Shown here piece by piece: positions 1 to 8,600 of a stretch of 64,000 nucleotides of DNA. This DNA comes from Leptospira johnsonii (GTDB lineage Bacteria; Spirochaetota; Leptospiria; Leptospirales; Leptospiraceae). The notes under the pieces are model-generated. The model had not been told where the DNA came from and did no database searches. It saw nothing but the letters and a program-made list of their open reading frames with translations. The position numbers and the translations under genes are program-made. Within the stretch, counting starts at the first letter, position 1. Every line of letters begins with the position of its first letter. The stretch spans positions 1 to 64,000 of the forward strand of contig NZ_BFAY01000002.1 of assembly GCF_003112675.1 (NCBI RefSeq), in the 5' to 3' direction.

Positions 1-30
1 TGGATAACCTGAGATATAAGGAGATCAAAA

Positions 31-85
31 TCTGAGCTTGTCTCAGAACGACGAAAACCTGGGGCTTTCGAAAGAAGGCTCCAGG
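31..85. other. Two small hairpins at window start, function unknown
   Basis: CTGAG and CTCAG (32-36 and 42-46) form a short stem, extended by one T-A pair on each side. CCTGG (58-62) pairs with CCAGG (81-85) around a CTTTCGAAAG palindrome (65-74). Neither has a clear T-tract. This could be part of a structured RNA or the end of a transcript that lies outside the window. I do not recognise an RNA family and see no coding region here. Confidence 0.3.
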
Positions 86-207
86 GGTGTAACAAATCGG
101 TGAGTCACGCTACTCTATATGTTTTCGAAGAGACTTTCTCTTCTTCTTTAATCCCTAACATTCTAATTTAGTTTATCATCTGAGATGATTCTCACTGTGA
201 GTCACAT

Positions 208-223
208 TGTTGGAATTCCTACA
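208..223. repeat. Short palindromic intergenic repeat, TGTTGGAATTCCTACA
   Basis: This is a near-palindromic 16-mer found in several intergenic spots of the window (2105-2120, 2240-2255, 51879-51894, and degraded at 51846 and 58944). It sits just downstream of the minus-strand lipoprotein gene that ends at 235. It may be a protein-binding site or a scattered repeat unit; the sequence alone does not say which. Confidence 0.5.
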
Positions 224-234
224 CGAGTGTTTCT

Positions 235-1311
235 TTAGCCGAGAGGGATACGGCATTTACCTGCTAATAAGCAGCCCCATAGATACAAATGATTCTCATA
301 TCCGAAGACTATAATAGAAATAAGTTGAAGAGGGGAAGTGACGATATCTAGTCCGATCGAAAATGGATAAAGAATAGGGTAGGCACTCCAAACGGAGAGT
401 CGATCGTCTTTCTTTCTTAGATCGTCTGGTCTGGCTATAAATAGAATTCCTTCAGGAAGATCTTCTATATGTCCTTTAAGTCGAAAGACCCGACTTTCTG
501 TTTTCCAAATTTTCGAGATTCCTGATGAATACTCCGACTGAAACGCGAGAATTCTTTCTCCCTTTGGTAAAGAGAATTTACTGATTCCTAATATTTCACA
601 TTTGTTTAGAGAGATGTTTTTGGGGATAGGTGAAGGACGGCCTGAATCGGTCATAAAGATTTCGAACGGTCCGCCTGCTGAACTCAGATTTATGACTTCT
701 CCACCACTTGCCTGAATTTTTAAATATCGATGGCTGAAATATGAGCCGAAGCATAGTTCTGCTGAGATGATCTCGTGCCCTTTAAGAAACTCTTTGGCAT
801 TTACAGTAATATATGTTCTAGTCTTTGGACGAAAGATTTGTTTTTCGAGTTGGTGAGGGGAGGGGAATGGGTTTAGTAAAGGATCGAATCCGTTTTTAGA
901 ATGCAGGACCAAATCTAGACCTGGGAGCCAAATTCCGTTTTTTAATTCGGGAATTTCCTCGATTGTTAATTGTTCGCTAAATTCCAAAGCTTCGCCATTA
1001 CAAGGATCCAGATACTTGAAGTCCTGATATGCATAGAAACTCGGACGCATTGATTCGATCTTAATACATCCAAATTCCGGGTCTATGTATCTATATTTGG
1101 TATCCTGCTCATTATATAAACCCGACGAATATAGGAATAAGAGCTCTTTTGAGGACCTTCTTATTACATTTACGTTTAAGATACTTTTCTTGAGATAGGG
1201 GAGGCTATCTTTCTGGTCTCTAAGACTCGTATGATGTTTTGCAAGAACGGAATATGTAAAACAGTTCCAATTAGTAATGCTAATAAGGAAAAGAAAGAGA
1301 ATTTTACGCAT
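235..1311 (-). CDS. Putative lipoprotein, weakly YceK-like C-terminus
   Basis: The 358-residue product begins MRKILFLFLISIT and has a hydrophobic leader ending in NWNCF, a plausible spirochaetal lipobox, so it is probably exported and lipidated. The start was set at the internal ATG at 1311 because it gives a normal signal peptide and clears the upstream gene; an upstream in-frame start at 1332 would overlap that gene. The last ~40 residues contain a proline- and aspartate-marked hydrophobic stretch (YPFSIGLDIVTSPLQLI) like that of YceK/DUF1375 lipoproteins; this is only a weak resemblance. The rest has no motif I recognise. It lies 7 bp downstream of another lipoprotein gene on the same strand, so the two are probably co-transcribed. 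Confidence 0.6.
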   Translation of the reverse strand: MRKILFLFLISITNWNCFTYSVLAKHHTSLRDQKDSLPYLKKSILNVNVIRRSSKELLFLYSSGLYNEQDTKYRYIDPEFGCIKIESMRPSFYAYQDFKYLDPCNGEALEFSEQLTIEEIPELKNGIWLPGLDLVLHSKNGFDPLLNPFPSPHQLEKQIFRPKTRTYITVNAKEFLKGHEIISAELCFGSYFSHRYLKIQASGGEVINLSSAGGPFEIFMTDSGRPSPIPKNISLNKCEILGISKFSLPKGERILAFQSEYSSGISKIWKTESRVFRLKGHIEDLPEGILFIARPDDLRKKDDRLSVWSAYPILYPFSIGLDIVTSPLQLISIIVFGYENHLYLWGCLLAGKCRIPLG

Positions 1312-1318
1312 AACTTCC

Positions 1319-2035
1319 TCAATTGGATTCAACTAGATCGGCACCCTCTTTAAAATTTAATCTTCCAAATTCACCAGCAATGTAGCCGACGATTTGGTTT
1401 CCTGAAATCAAAGTAGCCAATCTATCTAATCGTAAATCTGTATCTGATACAACTCTGGATTGAACCATTCCGAATTTTGCCTGTGGACTTAAGAAATACA
1501 TTGCATTAAGTTTTCCTGTTACTGCCACATTGGAAAAATCTTTCTCAATAACTATAATAGAATCTATTTTAAAAGTGCCTGCCTTAGTAGTGATGGTTAG
1601 ATTCGCCTTCTTGAGCCCGAAAGATTTTGGATTAGGGATATAGCCTTCGTCCTTCTCATTTGCAACTCGCTTTGTTATCTTTCTATAACTGGAAGTTTCG
1701 ATCATGAAACCTTCTTTTACGTATCCTTCCTTATCCAAAAAAATATGTTGTTCATAATCTTTCATGAAACGAAGTAAGGAGGAAGTTTCTATAAAACTAT
1801 GCTTTACTTCAAATAGAGTACCTCTCCGGGAGACGATTTCCATCTTCTGTATCGTGCCATCCAAGCCATGATATATTGCGTAATCTCCTATCTTAGGGTC
1901 GGAATGGATCGGCAACCAATTTGGTGCTGGAGCTGATTCTACGAGACCCTTTGCAATTCCTGTAGGAACCAATGAAGCGCAATGAATAGTTAGCAGAAAA
2001 GATGCTGAAAGAAGATAAAATCTAAGAATTTTCAT
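1319..2035 (-). CDS. Putative lipoprotein of unknown function
   Basis: The product has 238 residues. It starts MKILRFYLLSASFLLTIHCAS, a short basic n-region, a hydrophobic core and an LTIHC lipobox, so a lipidated Cys near residue 19 is expected. The mature part is about 220 residues, mixed alpha/beta in character, with no catalytic motif that I can recognise and no further membrane segment. It is the upstream member of a two-gene minus-strand unit with the gene ending at 235. The upstream region holds a palindromic repeat at 2105 and a larger dispersed repeat at 2131. Confidence 0.65.
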   Translation of the reverse strand: MKILRFYLLSASFLLTIHCASLVPTGIAKGLVESAPAPNWLPIHSDPKIGDYAIYHGLDGTIQKMEIVSRRGTLFEVKHSFIETSSLLRFMKDYEQHIFLDKEGYVKEGFMIETSSYRKITKRVANEKDEGYIPNPKSFGLKKANLTITTKAGTFKIDSIIVIEKDFSNVAVTGKLNAMYFLSPQAKFGMVQSRVVSDTDLRLDRLATLISGNQIVGYIAGEFGRLNFKEGADLVESN

Positions 2036-2104
2036 CGAATAAAGAGGAAACTAATCCGAAAAACTTCGGATTGTCAAATTTAAATTTACTAAGTTGTCTT
2101 ATGT

Positions 2105-2120
2105 TGTTGGAGTTCCTACA
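2105..2120. repeat. Palindromic intergenic repeat, second copy
   Basis: TGTTGGAGTTCCTACA, one base different from the copy at 208. It abuts the larger dispersed repeat that starts at 2131. Together with the perfect palindrome at 2240 it brackets that element. Confidence 0.5.
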
Positions 2121-2130
2121 GGGGAATGGA

Positions 2131-2194
2131 GATCGCCCCCACCCAGATTCGGGTGGAGGAGGCGGGCTTGTGGGAGAAGCTATTCCCCCTATAT
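2131..2194 (+). repeat. Dispersed GC-rich two-hairpin repeat, copy 1
   Basis: This 64-bp element matches 24134-24197 on the opposite strand at about 50 of 64 positions when aligned by eye. A shared core runs from CCCCCACCCAG through GGAGGAGGCGGGC. CCACCC and GGGTGG can form a first hairpin. It is much richer in GC than its surroundings and ends in CCCCCTATAT in both copies. It lies between convergent genes with no ORF of its own. No transposase is present, so it resembles a REP/MITE-type unit. Confidence 0.6.
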
Positions 2195-2239
2195 ACTAAA
2201 ATCCTTAAAATAGCAATCCCAATTTTCACCCAACACTCA

Positions 2240-2255
2240 TGTTGGAATTCCAACA
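2240..2255. repeat. Perfect 16-bp palindrome, TGTTGGAATTCCAACA
   Basis: This copy is fully self-complementary, the most symmetrical member of the short palindrome family. It lies 4 bp beyond the stop codon of the minus-strand flavoprotein gene. It could act as a binding site or as a weak 3'-end structure, though no T-tract follows it. Confidence 0.5.
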
Positions 2256-2258
2256 AAT

Positions 2259-3173
2259 CTACTCGAACAATTTTTCACTTAACAATTCGTGAACTATACC
2301 TGCCCCAGCCATACCTCCTGAGGCAGCGGCTAATAAAACGGAATGAGCGCCGCTTGCATTGTCCCCGCAAGCATAGACGCCATCTACACTTGTCTTTCCT
2401 TTTTCTCCAACTTTGTAGAAGCCGAACTTGTCTTTTTCACAACCAAGTTCTTCTCCAATTTTGGATTTGAGTTTGAAAGGAAAAGAAGGAAGTGCATAAA
2501 GAGCCTCTCTTTCTATAGTCTCTTCATTTTCAAAAGTGACGGCTTTTAGTTTTTCGCCTTCGTATATAAAGCCGGTAATCTTTTCTTCTATTAGCCGGAT
2601 CTTTTTTTTCTTCAATAAGTCTTTTTGTTCTTCCTGTAACTCAGCTTTTCCATTCGTAAAAACTATTAAATCGGAAGCGAGATCGAATATTAGGGGAAGC
2701 ATATACATCAACATGTCTCCGTTTCCTATCAAGCCTATCTTGGAGCCTTTCACTTCGAAACCATGGCAATAGGGACAATGGAAAATGGATTTACCCCAGA
2801 GTTCCTTATATCCGGGGATCGGAAGATGTTCGTCTTCTACACCGTATGCAAGAATGACCTTCTTAAAATAAAATGTTTTATCTGACGATAATTTTGCGGC
2901 AAAGCCGGGTCCTGATTTTTCTACGGAAAGAACGCTCCCTTCGAAAAAGGAGATCGTATTATATTTTTCTAAATCTTTTCTGACCAACTTTCTCCATTCT
3001 GCCGGGTGGATCCCGTCCCTGGTCGGAAAGTTATTCAAATGGGAAGAAGCTGCGTTTCTCGGTCGACTGTCGTCGCAGACTAGAGCGGTCCTGCTCATTC
3101 TTCCCAAGGCCAATGCAGCGCTGAGTCCCGCAGGACCTCCGCCTATGATCAATGCTTCAAAATCAAATTTCAT
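2259..3173 (-). CDS. FAD-dependent pyridine nucleotide-disulfide oxidoreductase, thioredoxin-reductase-like, CPYC
   Basis: This 304-residue flavoprotein has the small single-subunit thioredoxin reductase layout. An N-terminal FAD Rossmann motif, GGGPAGLSAALALGR, lies at about residues 11-25. A redox CxxC pair (Cys133 and Cys136 in HCPYCHG) sits in the middle, next to an NAD(P)-binding GLIGNGDM segment at about 148-154. A C-terminal ACGD ends the FAD site. Classical bacterial TrxR has CATC; CPYCHG is closer to TrxR-like dithiol oxidases and peroxide-linked reductases, so the partner may not be thioredoxin. GGAGG precedes the ATG by 6 bp. The gene is divergent from a LysR regulator at 3322, which probably controls it. 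Confidence 0.85.
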   Translation of the reverse strand: MKFDFEALIIGGGPAGLSAALALGRMSRTALVCDDSRPRNAASSHLNNFPTRDGIHPAEWRKLVRKDLEKYNTISFFEGSVLSVEKSGPGFAAKLSSDKTFYFKKVILAYGVEDEHLPIPGYKELWGKSIFHCPYCHGFEVKGSKIGLIGNGDMLMYMLPLIFDLASDLIVFTNGKAELQEEQKDLLKKKKIRLIEEKITGFIYEGEKLKAVTFENEETIEREALYALPSFPFKLKSKIGEELGCEKDKFGFYKVGEKGKTSVDGVYACGDNASGAHSVLLAAASGGMAGAGIVHELLSEKLFE

Positions 3174-3294
3174 TTGTGTCCTCCTTGAGGATCTTTTGAT
3201 GATATAATTATTGGAATTTTATCATTCTAAAAACTGTAAATACATTTGGGAGAAATTTTGAATTTTTTGCTTTTATTCCTAATCTGGTTGATTT

Positions 3295-3317
3295 ATTGAT
3301 ACCTAATAGGTATCAAT
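3295..3317. promoter_or_regulatory. Perfect 11-bp inverted repeat, likely LysR operator
   Basis: ATTGATACCTA and TAGGTATCAAT flank a single A, giving a 23-bp perfect palindrome that contains the T-N11-A geometry typical of LysR-type sites. It ends 4 bp before the LysR ATG at 3322 and lies in the divergent promoter region with the flavoprotein gene. Its place suggests autoregulation and possible control of the neighbour. No Shine-Dalgarno sequence is visible for the LysR gene, because this repeat occupies that space. Confidence 0.6.
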
Positions 3318-3321
3318 TGTT

Positions 3322-4239
3322 ATGGATTTAGCTAAATTAAGATCTTTTATAGTAGTCGCTGAGGAATTAAACTTTCGAAAGAGTGCAGAAATTTTAGGAA
3401 TGTCCCAGCCTCCTCTTACCCGATTGATCTCCTCTTTCGAAGAGGAGCTTTCTACCAAATTATTCGAAAGGTCTACAAGGCATGTAAAACTTACCGGGGC
3501 GGGAGTGTATCTTTTAAAAGAAGGTAGGGAAATCATCGCAAAAGCGGAAAACATAGAAAGAGAAGTCCGTTCTATAGGTAAGCTCAAAGCTGGGGGGCTC
3601 AGCATCGGTTTTTCCACGACTACATTTATGGCTAGTTTACCTCAGATCATTAACGAGTTCCAGGATCGTTTTCCTAGGATCAAATTACAACTTCAGCAGG
3701 AATCTAGAAGATGGATCATCAAAGGCCTAAAATCTGCTCAGTTCGATATTTGTTTTTTAGAAGGAGTAGTGTCTGATCCTCATTTGGAAAAACATCCCGT
3801 CCATGACGAGGTGCTTGGTGTGCTTGTTCCGAAAAAACATCCTCTTGCTAAAAGAGAAGAGATTGAATTTAAGGAATTAAAGGACGAAACCATCATATTA
3901 CATCCTAAAAAGGACTCAGGTAGTTTTTACGATACGATCTCTTCTCTTTTTAAACAAAGCGGGATTAAACCCAAGGTGTACATAAAGAAAGAAAGAGAAA
4001 GTTGCCCAATCTTGGTTGCGACTGGAAAGGGGGTTTCTTTGACAATTTTGGGAGCTCAGAATTTTGCACCTAGGGATACTAAATTTGTTCCGATCAAACA
4101 ATTGTATCTGCCTGTTTCCGTTTTTTATATTCCGGAAAATAAAAATCCTTCCTTAAAGACTTTTTTAAGCTTTGTATCCGAAAGTAGTTTTATCAAAAAC
4201 AAACATGCGGAATGCCTCATGGATGTAATGAGGCTATAA
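3322..4239 (+). CDS. LysR-family transcriptional regulator
   Basis: The 305-residue protein has an N-terminal winged helix-turn-helix of about 60 residues (LRSFIVVAEELNFRKSAEIL, then SQPPLTRLI and LFERSTRHVKLT), a linker helix, and a substrate-binding-protein-like effector domain from about residue 90. That is the normal length and order for LysR regulators. The start fits the family, which usually begins a few residues before the first helix. It is divergent from the CPYC flavoprotein and convergent with the TauD-like gene, so either could be a target. The effector is unknown. A palindromic operator candidate overlaps its 5' untranslated region. Confidence 0.9.
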   Translation: MDLAKLRSFIVVAEELNFRKSAEILGMSQPPLTRLISSFEEELSTKLFERSTRHVKLTGAGVYLLKEGREIIAKAENIEREVRSIGKLKAGGLSIGFSTTTFMASLPQIINEFQDRFPRIKLQLQQESRRWIIKGLKSAQFDICFLEGVVSDPHLEKHPVHDEVLGVLVPKKHPLAKREEIEFKELKDETIILHPKKDSGSFYDTISSLFKQSGIKPKVYIKKERESCPILVATGKGVSLTILGAQNFAPRDTKFVPIKQLYLPVSVFYIPENKNPSLKTFLSFVSESSFIKNKHAECLMDVMRL

Positions 4240-4316
4240 GGCAAGAAGTAAAAACTACCGGTTGTAGTATAGATACCCTTATTCAAGCTGTAATCAAAGA
4301 TTAATACTGATACTTT

Positions 4317-5432
4317 TTATTCTGTCCAGGCGACCTGTATTTCTCTCGGACCTACAAATGGAAGTCTCCCGTGAGAAACGGAATAATTGTCTATATACAG
4401 AATATCATCTTTTTTCCAGGAGAAAATCTGGATATTCTTCCAGAAAATACTTATAATGGTCTTAATATCTTTATTAGAAATTTCTGATCCATCTCCGTAG
4501 GTTGCATGCACGTCCAGATCTTCCGATTTGCTGAATAGTTTTTTTATCCAGGTCAATAGGTTTAGGATCAGATATACTGCTAACCCTCTTAAAGTTTTCT
4601 GTCTTTTTAGAATATATTTATATTCTAATCTAGGAGAATCGATATGGAATGTCTGGCTATGGTTATGCCAAGCCTTGGAGTTTGCAATCGGATGTTTTCT
4701 AACGCCTACTTGAGAATTAATTAATCTTAATTTATTTCCAGGCAGCCATTCATGAGTGAAACTCTGTTTTTTTATCTCCTTCTCCGCTTCTTTTTTATCC
4801 TCGGTTTTGAACATTTCACTCCAAGGTTTGGTCTTCCAAAGGTTATAACGAGAAGCTCCCGGACCGTCATAATGACGAATATACCTAATCCCTTCTTTTT
4901 CCACTTTTTCCGAAATATGACTAGGCATTTCCCTTAAGACAGTTCTTAGATCAGTAATAGGAGTTTCTCCGTTTTTAGAAGGGGCTAGTTTCGCATAAAA
5001 GAAAAGTTTTTTAGGAGGTTTATTTAAGAAGCTCATCTCCGCGTGTTGCATGATCGGATAAGCCGAAGGAAGTTCGCTCGCGGTATGAACAAATTTCGTT
5101 TTTTTATCTCTGGGAGAAGTTCCCAAATATGCTTCGGACAAATTGCGATCTAATGCAAGAGCGACTTTTTCGAAATTTTCAGAAGAACCTATATTAAAAC
5201 CTCTGAATAGTATCGCGCCGTAGATCAAAAGGTCTCTTTGTATTTCTTTATGATTTTTCTTGATCCAGCCCGTTAGATATTTTAGATCCGCTTTCTCCGG
5301 AGAAGAGGGAGAATAAACGATCGGAAGATTCAATCCTTCGATCAGGTTTTTGGAAATTTCTTCAGAAGTTTTTGCTTTATTGACCAGGGCCTTCTTTTTC
5401 CCTGAAGTTTGAACAAGACTAGTCGCAGACAT
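4317..5432 (-). CDS. TauD/TfdA-family Fe(II)/2-oxoglutarate dioxygenase
   Basis: The 371-residue protein has the marks of a non-haem Fe(II), 2-oxoglutarate-dependent oxygenase. A His-x-acid pair lies in IMQHAEMSF (Glu in place of the more usual Asp). The distal His is in NYSVSHGRLPF, followed by the PREIQVAW stretch whose Arg normally binds 2-oxoglutarate. A GETPITDLR segment typical of TauD/SyrP-like enzymes sits between them. The ATG at 5432 was chosen over the one at 5459 because AAGGGGA precedes it by about 6 bp. The substrate cannot be read from the sequence; relatives act on sulfonates, carnitine precursors or amino acids on carrier proteins. It is divergent from the acyl-CoA carboxylase gene across a palindrome-rich promoter region. 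Confidence 0.8.
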   Translation of the reverse strand: MSATSLVQTSGKKKALVNKAKTSEEISKNLIEGLNLPIVYSPSSPEKADLKYLTGWIKKNHKEIQRDLLIYGAILFRGFNIGSSENFEKVALALDRNLSEAYLGTSPRDKKTKFVHTASELPSAYPIMQHAEMSFLNKPPKKLFFYAKLAPSKNGETPITDLRTVLREMPSHISEKVEKEGIRYIRHYDGPGASRYNLWKTKPWSEMFKTEDKKEAEKEIKKQSFTHEWLPGNKLRLINSQVGVRKHPIANSKAWHNHSQTFHIDSPRLEYKYILKRQKTLRGLAVYLILNLLTWIKKLFSKSEDLDVHATYGDGSEISNKDIKTIISIFWKNIQIFSWKKDDILYIDNYSVSHGRLPFVGPREIQVAWTE

Positions 5433-5489
5433 ATTGGTTCCCCTTAAAAACCACTTCAATAAAGCCTTCTCCTCGCATCGATTTACATA

Positions 5490-5503
5490 TCTAATATATT
5501 AGA
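5490..5503. promoter_or_regulatory. 14-bp AT-rich palindrome in divergent promoter region
   Basis: TCTAATATATTAGA is perfectly self-complementary and lies between the dioxygenase and acyl-CoA carboxylase genes. It may be an operator. It could also simply include AT-rich promoter sequence. Confidence 0.4.
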
Positions 5504-5534
5504 ATAAAAATCGTTATTATGGATAATGGTTTAT

Positions 5535-5562
5535 ACGAACGCGCAATAAATTGTGCATTCGT
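5535..5562. promoter_or_regulatory. 13-bp inverted repeat, TetR-type operator candidate
   Basis: ACGAACGCGCAAT and ATTGTGCATTCGT are complementary at 11 of 13 positions and are separated by two bases. Size and symmetry suit a TetR-family operator; such regulators commonly control acyl-CoA metabolism. Its place argues that translation of the carboxylase starts downstream at 5633 rather than at the in-frame ATG at 5519. Confidence 0.45.
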
Positions 5563-5632
5563 TCAAAATTTAAAGGTAGCTTGGAAACTGGATCGACTTT
5601 GGGACTTTTCTCACAAAACTTCCCCCCAACTT

Positions 5633-8600
5633 ATGAAATTATCCAAATTATTGATCGCGAATCGGGGCGAAGTTTCCATCCGGATCGCAAGAGCTGCTTC
5701 CAGAATAGGAGTTCCTACAGTCTCAGTCTATTCGGAAGACGATTCCAATTCGAGACATAGATTAGCGACTGATGTTTCCAGCCCTCTTAAAGGAAGAGGT
5801 GCGAAAGCATATTTAGACCAGGAAGATATACTATCTATCGCGCAGAGAGAAGGTTGTGATGCCATTCATCCAGGTTATGGATTTTTAAGTGAGAATTCCG
5901 ACTTCGCAAGAAGATGTGGAGATTTGAAGATCAACTTTGTAGGTCCTAATCCCAAGACACTCGAGGTCTTGGGAGATAAATTAAAAGCGGTCTTACTCGC
6001 AGAATCCTTAGGAGTTCCTAGTCTGCCTGGACTTCGTAAGGTAATCGATCTAAAAGAAGCCAAAGAATTCCATTCCAAAAACGGAATATTTCTTTTGAAA
6101 GCGATTGCCGGAGGAGGTGGAAGGGGCATCCGTATCATAAACAGCACAGAAGAACTAGAAGCAAAATTCAAAAGTTGCTCGGAAGAGGCACTACATTCAT
6201 TCGGAAATTCTAATTTATATGCGGAAAAATATCTGCCAATCGCAAGACATGTGGAGGTCCAGATCTTTGGAGATGGTTCTGGGAATATTCTTCATTTTTG
6301 GGACAGGGATTGTTCTCTCCAAAGAAAAAACCAAAAATTAGTAGAGATTGCGCCTGCTCCTTTTTTAGATCCTAAGCTCCGAGAAAAGATCATCTCTTAT
6401 TCTTTGAAGATGGCTTCTCATCTTTCTTATAAAAGTTTAGGTACTTTTGAATTTTTGATCAGTCCAGACTCCGAGATATATTTTATAGAATCCAATCCAA
6501 GATTGCAGGTAGAACATACGATCACTGAAGAGATCACTGGAGTAGATCTTGTGGAAACGCAGTTGGAGATTGCTTCCGGAAAATCCTTCCAAGAGATCGG
6601 GTTGGATCAGAAAAAAATAGGTCCTCCTAACGGTTATGCGATCCAGATCAGGATCAACTCGGAAACCTGGGACCAAAAAGGAGAGATTTTACCTTCTTCC
6701 GGAAAGATAAAAGTATTCGAGCCTAGTTCCGGTCCTGGGATAAGAGTGGATACTTCCGTATATTCCGGCTACGAGGTCGGTCCTAATTTTGATTCCTTAC
6801 TTGCAAAATTAATCGTTCATTCTAAACACTTCGAGTTCTCAAAACTGATCCATTCTGCGTATCGTGCCTTATCCGAATTTAGGATAGAAGGTGTCAAAAC
6901 AAATCTCCCCCTTCTTCTAAACGTGCTAAGAAGAAAAGAACTCGATACCTACGAAGTTTGGACCAGGTTTATAGAAGAGAATATCAGAGAACTTCTTTCT
7001 ACTTCTGAAGCAGACCATAAAATATATAATTTTGAAATAACAGGGGATCATAATTTAGAGAATTCTAAAATAAAAGAAGAAGTTCCTGAAGGACTGTTGT
7101 CTTTTCATTCTCCTATGACTGGAAGTCTTATTGAAATTTACTCTAAGGAAGGGGAGGCTATTCGGAAGGGAGAAAAGGTCGCTCTTCTTTCTTCCATGAA
7201 GATGGAACATCTTTTGCAGTCTGAAACTACAGGTATCGTTGAAAAAGTTTTGGTCGAGCCTGGAAAGGTTGTTTCGGAAGGAGACGTATTGGTTTGGATC
7301 CGACCGGAAGATCTGGAACATTCTTCTTTTCATCATTCGGAAGAGATCGATCCGAATCATATTCGCCCTGATCTGAAAGAAGTGATAGATCGTCTAACTT
7401 TGAACGAAGATATTGCGAGACCTCAAGCTGTTTCTAAAAGGCATAAAAGAGGACAAAGGACTGCAAGAGAGAATGTGGCGGATCTTTGTGATCCGGGAAC
7501 TTTTGTAGAATACGGAAGCCTTGCCATTGCCGCCCAGAGAAGAAGAAGGTCCCTGGAAGAATTGATCAAACTCAGTCCGGCGGATGGACTTATTGCAGGT
7601 CTTGGAACAGTGAATGGAGAATTATTCGATCCTCGCTTAGCAAGAGTTTCAGTACTCGCTTATGATTATACGGTTTTTATGGGAACCCAAGGTGCTATGA
7701 ACCATAAAAAGACGGATCGATTTTTAGAAATGGTAGAAGGCCAAAAACTTCCTTTGGTATTTTTTACAGAAGGTGGAGGAGGTCGTCCCGGAGAAGTGGA
7801 TATGCCTGCAGTTGCAGGTTTGGATCTGCATACGTTTCGTAAGTATGCGGGCTTAAAAGGAAAAAGCCTGAGGATTGCGATCGCTTCCGGTAGATGTTTT
7901 GCGGGGAATGCTGCCTTATTCGGAGCGAGCGATATCAGGATCGCAACAGAAGATTCTAATATAGGTATGGGTGGTCCCGTGATGGTAAAAGGTGGGGGAC
8001 TTGGGAACTTCTCCGCAGAGGAGATCGGTCCTGCGGAGACCCAAACCAAAAACGGTGTAATCGATATATTAGTGAAAAATGAAGAAGAGGCGGTCCTAAC
8101 TGCGAAAAAGGCTCTCTCTTATTTTCAAGGAGATATCAAAAAATTCGAATATAAGGACCAGAAGATCCTAAGGACTCTCATTCCTGAAAACCGTTTGAGG
8201 TCCTATGAGATACGTTCTATCATTTCTTCCTTAGCGGATACCGATTCCGTTCTGGAATTCAGAAAGGATTTTGCAAAAGGAATTGTGACTTCTCTTATCC
8301 GAATAGAAGGCAGGCCATTAGGTTTAATTGCGAATAATCCGACTCATCTCGGAGGAGCGATCGATGCAGAAGGGGCGGAGAAGGCCGCCGAGTTTGCGGA
8401 ATTTTGCGATCTGAACAAACTTCCACTATTATTTCTTTGTGATACGCCAGGCTTCATGGTTGGACCGGAGGCAGAGAAGAAAGGACTTGTACGTAAGGCC
8501 GCTAAATTTTTCGAAGCAGGTGCATCTTTGCAGGTTCCAGTGTTTACGATCATTCTCAGAAAAGGATATGGTCTGGGTGCAATGGCAATGGCTGCGGGCA

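Noticed and set aside
181..194. TGAGATGATTCTCA as a PerR/Fur site
   Set aside because: It has paired TGAGA/TCTCA arms, but it lies downstream of a minus-strand gene and the neighbouring gene to the left is outside the window.
2126..2549. Plus-strand ORFs of 114 and 68 codons
   Set aside because: They lie over the dispersed repeat and opposite the flavoprotein gene, have no signal for translation, and their products are low-complexity.
5519..5632. N-terminal 38-residue extension of the acyl-CoA carboxylase
   Set aside because: The family starts at KLLIANRGE, no ribosome binding site precedes 5519, and an operator-like repeat lies inside this stretch. It is not ruled out.
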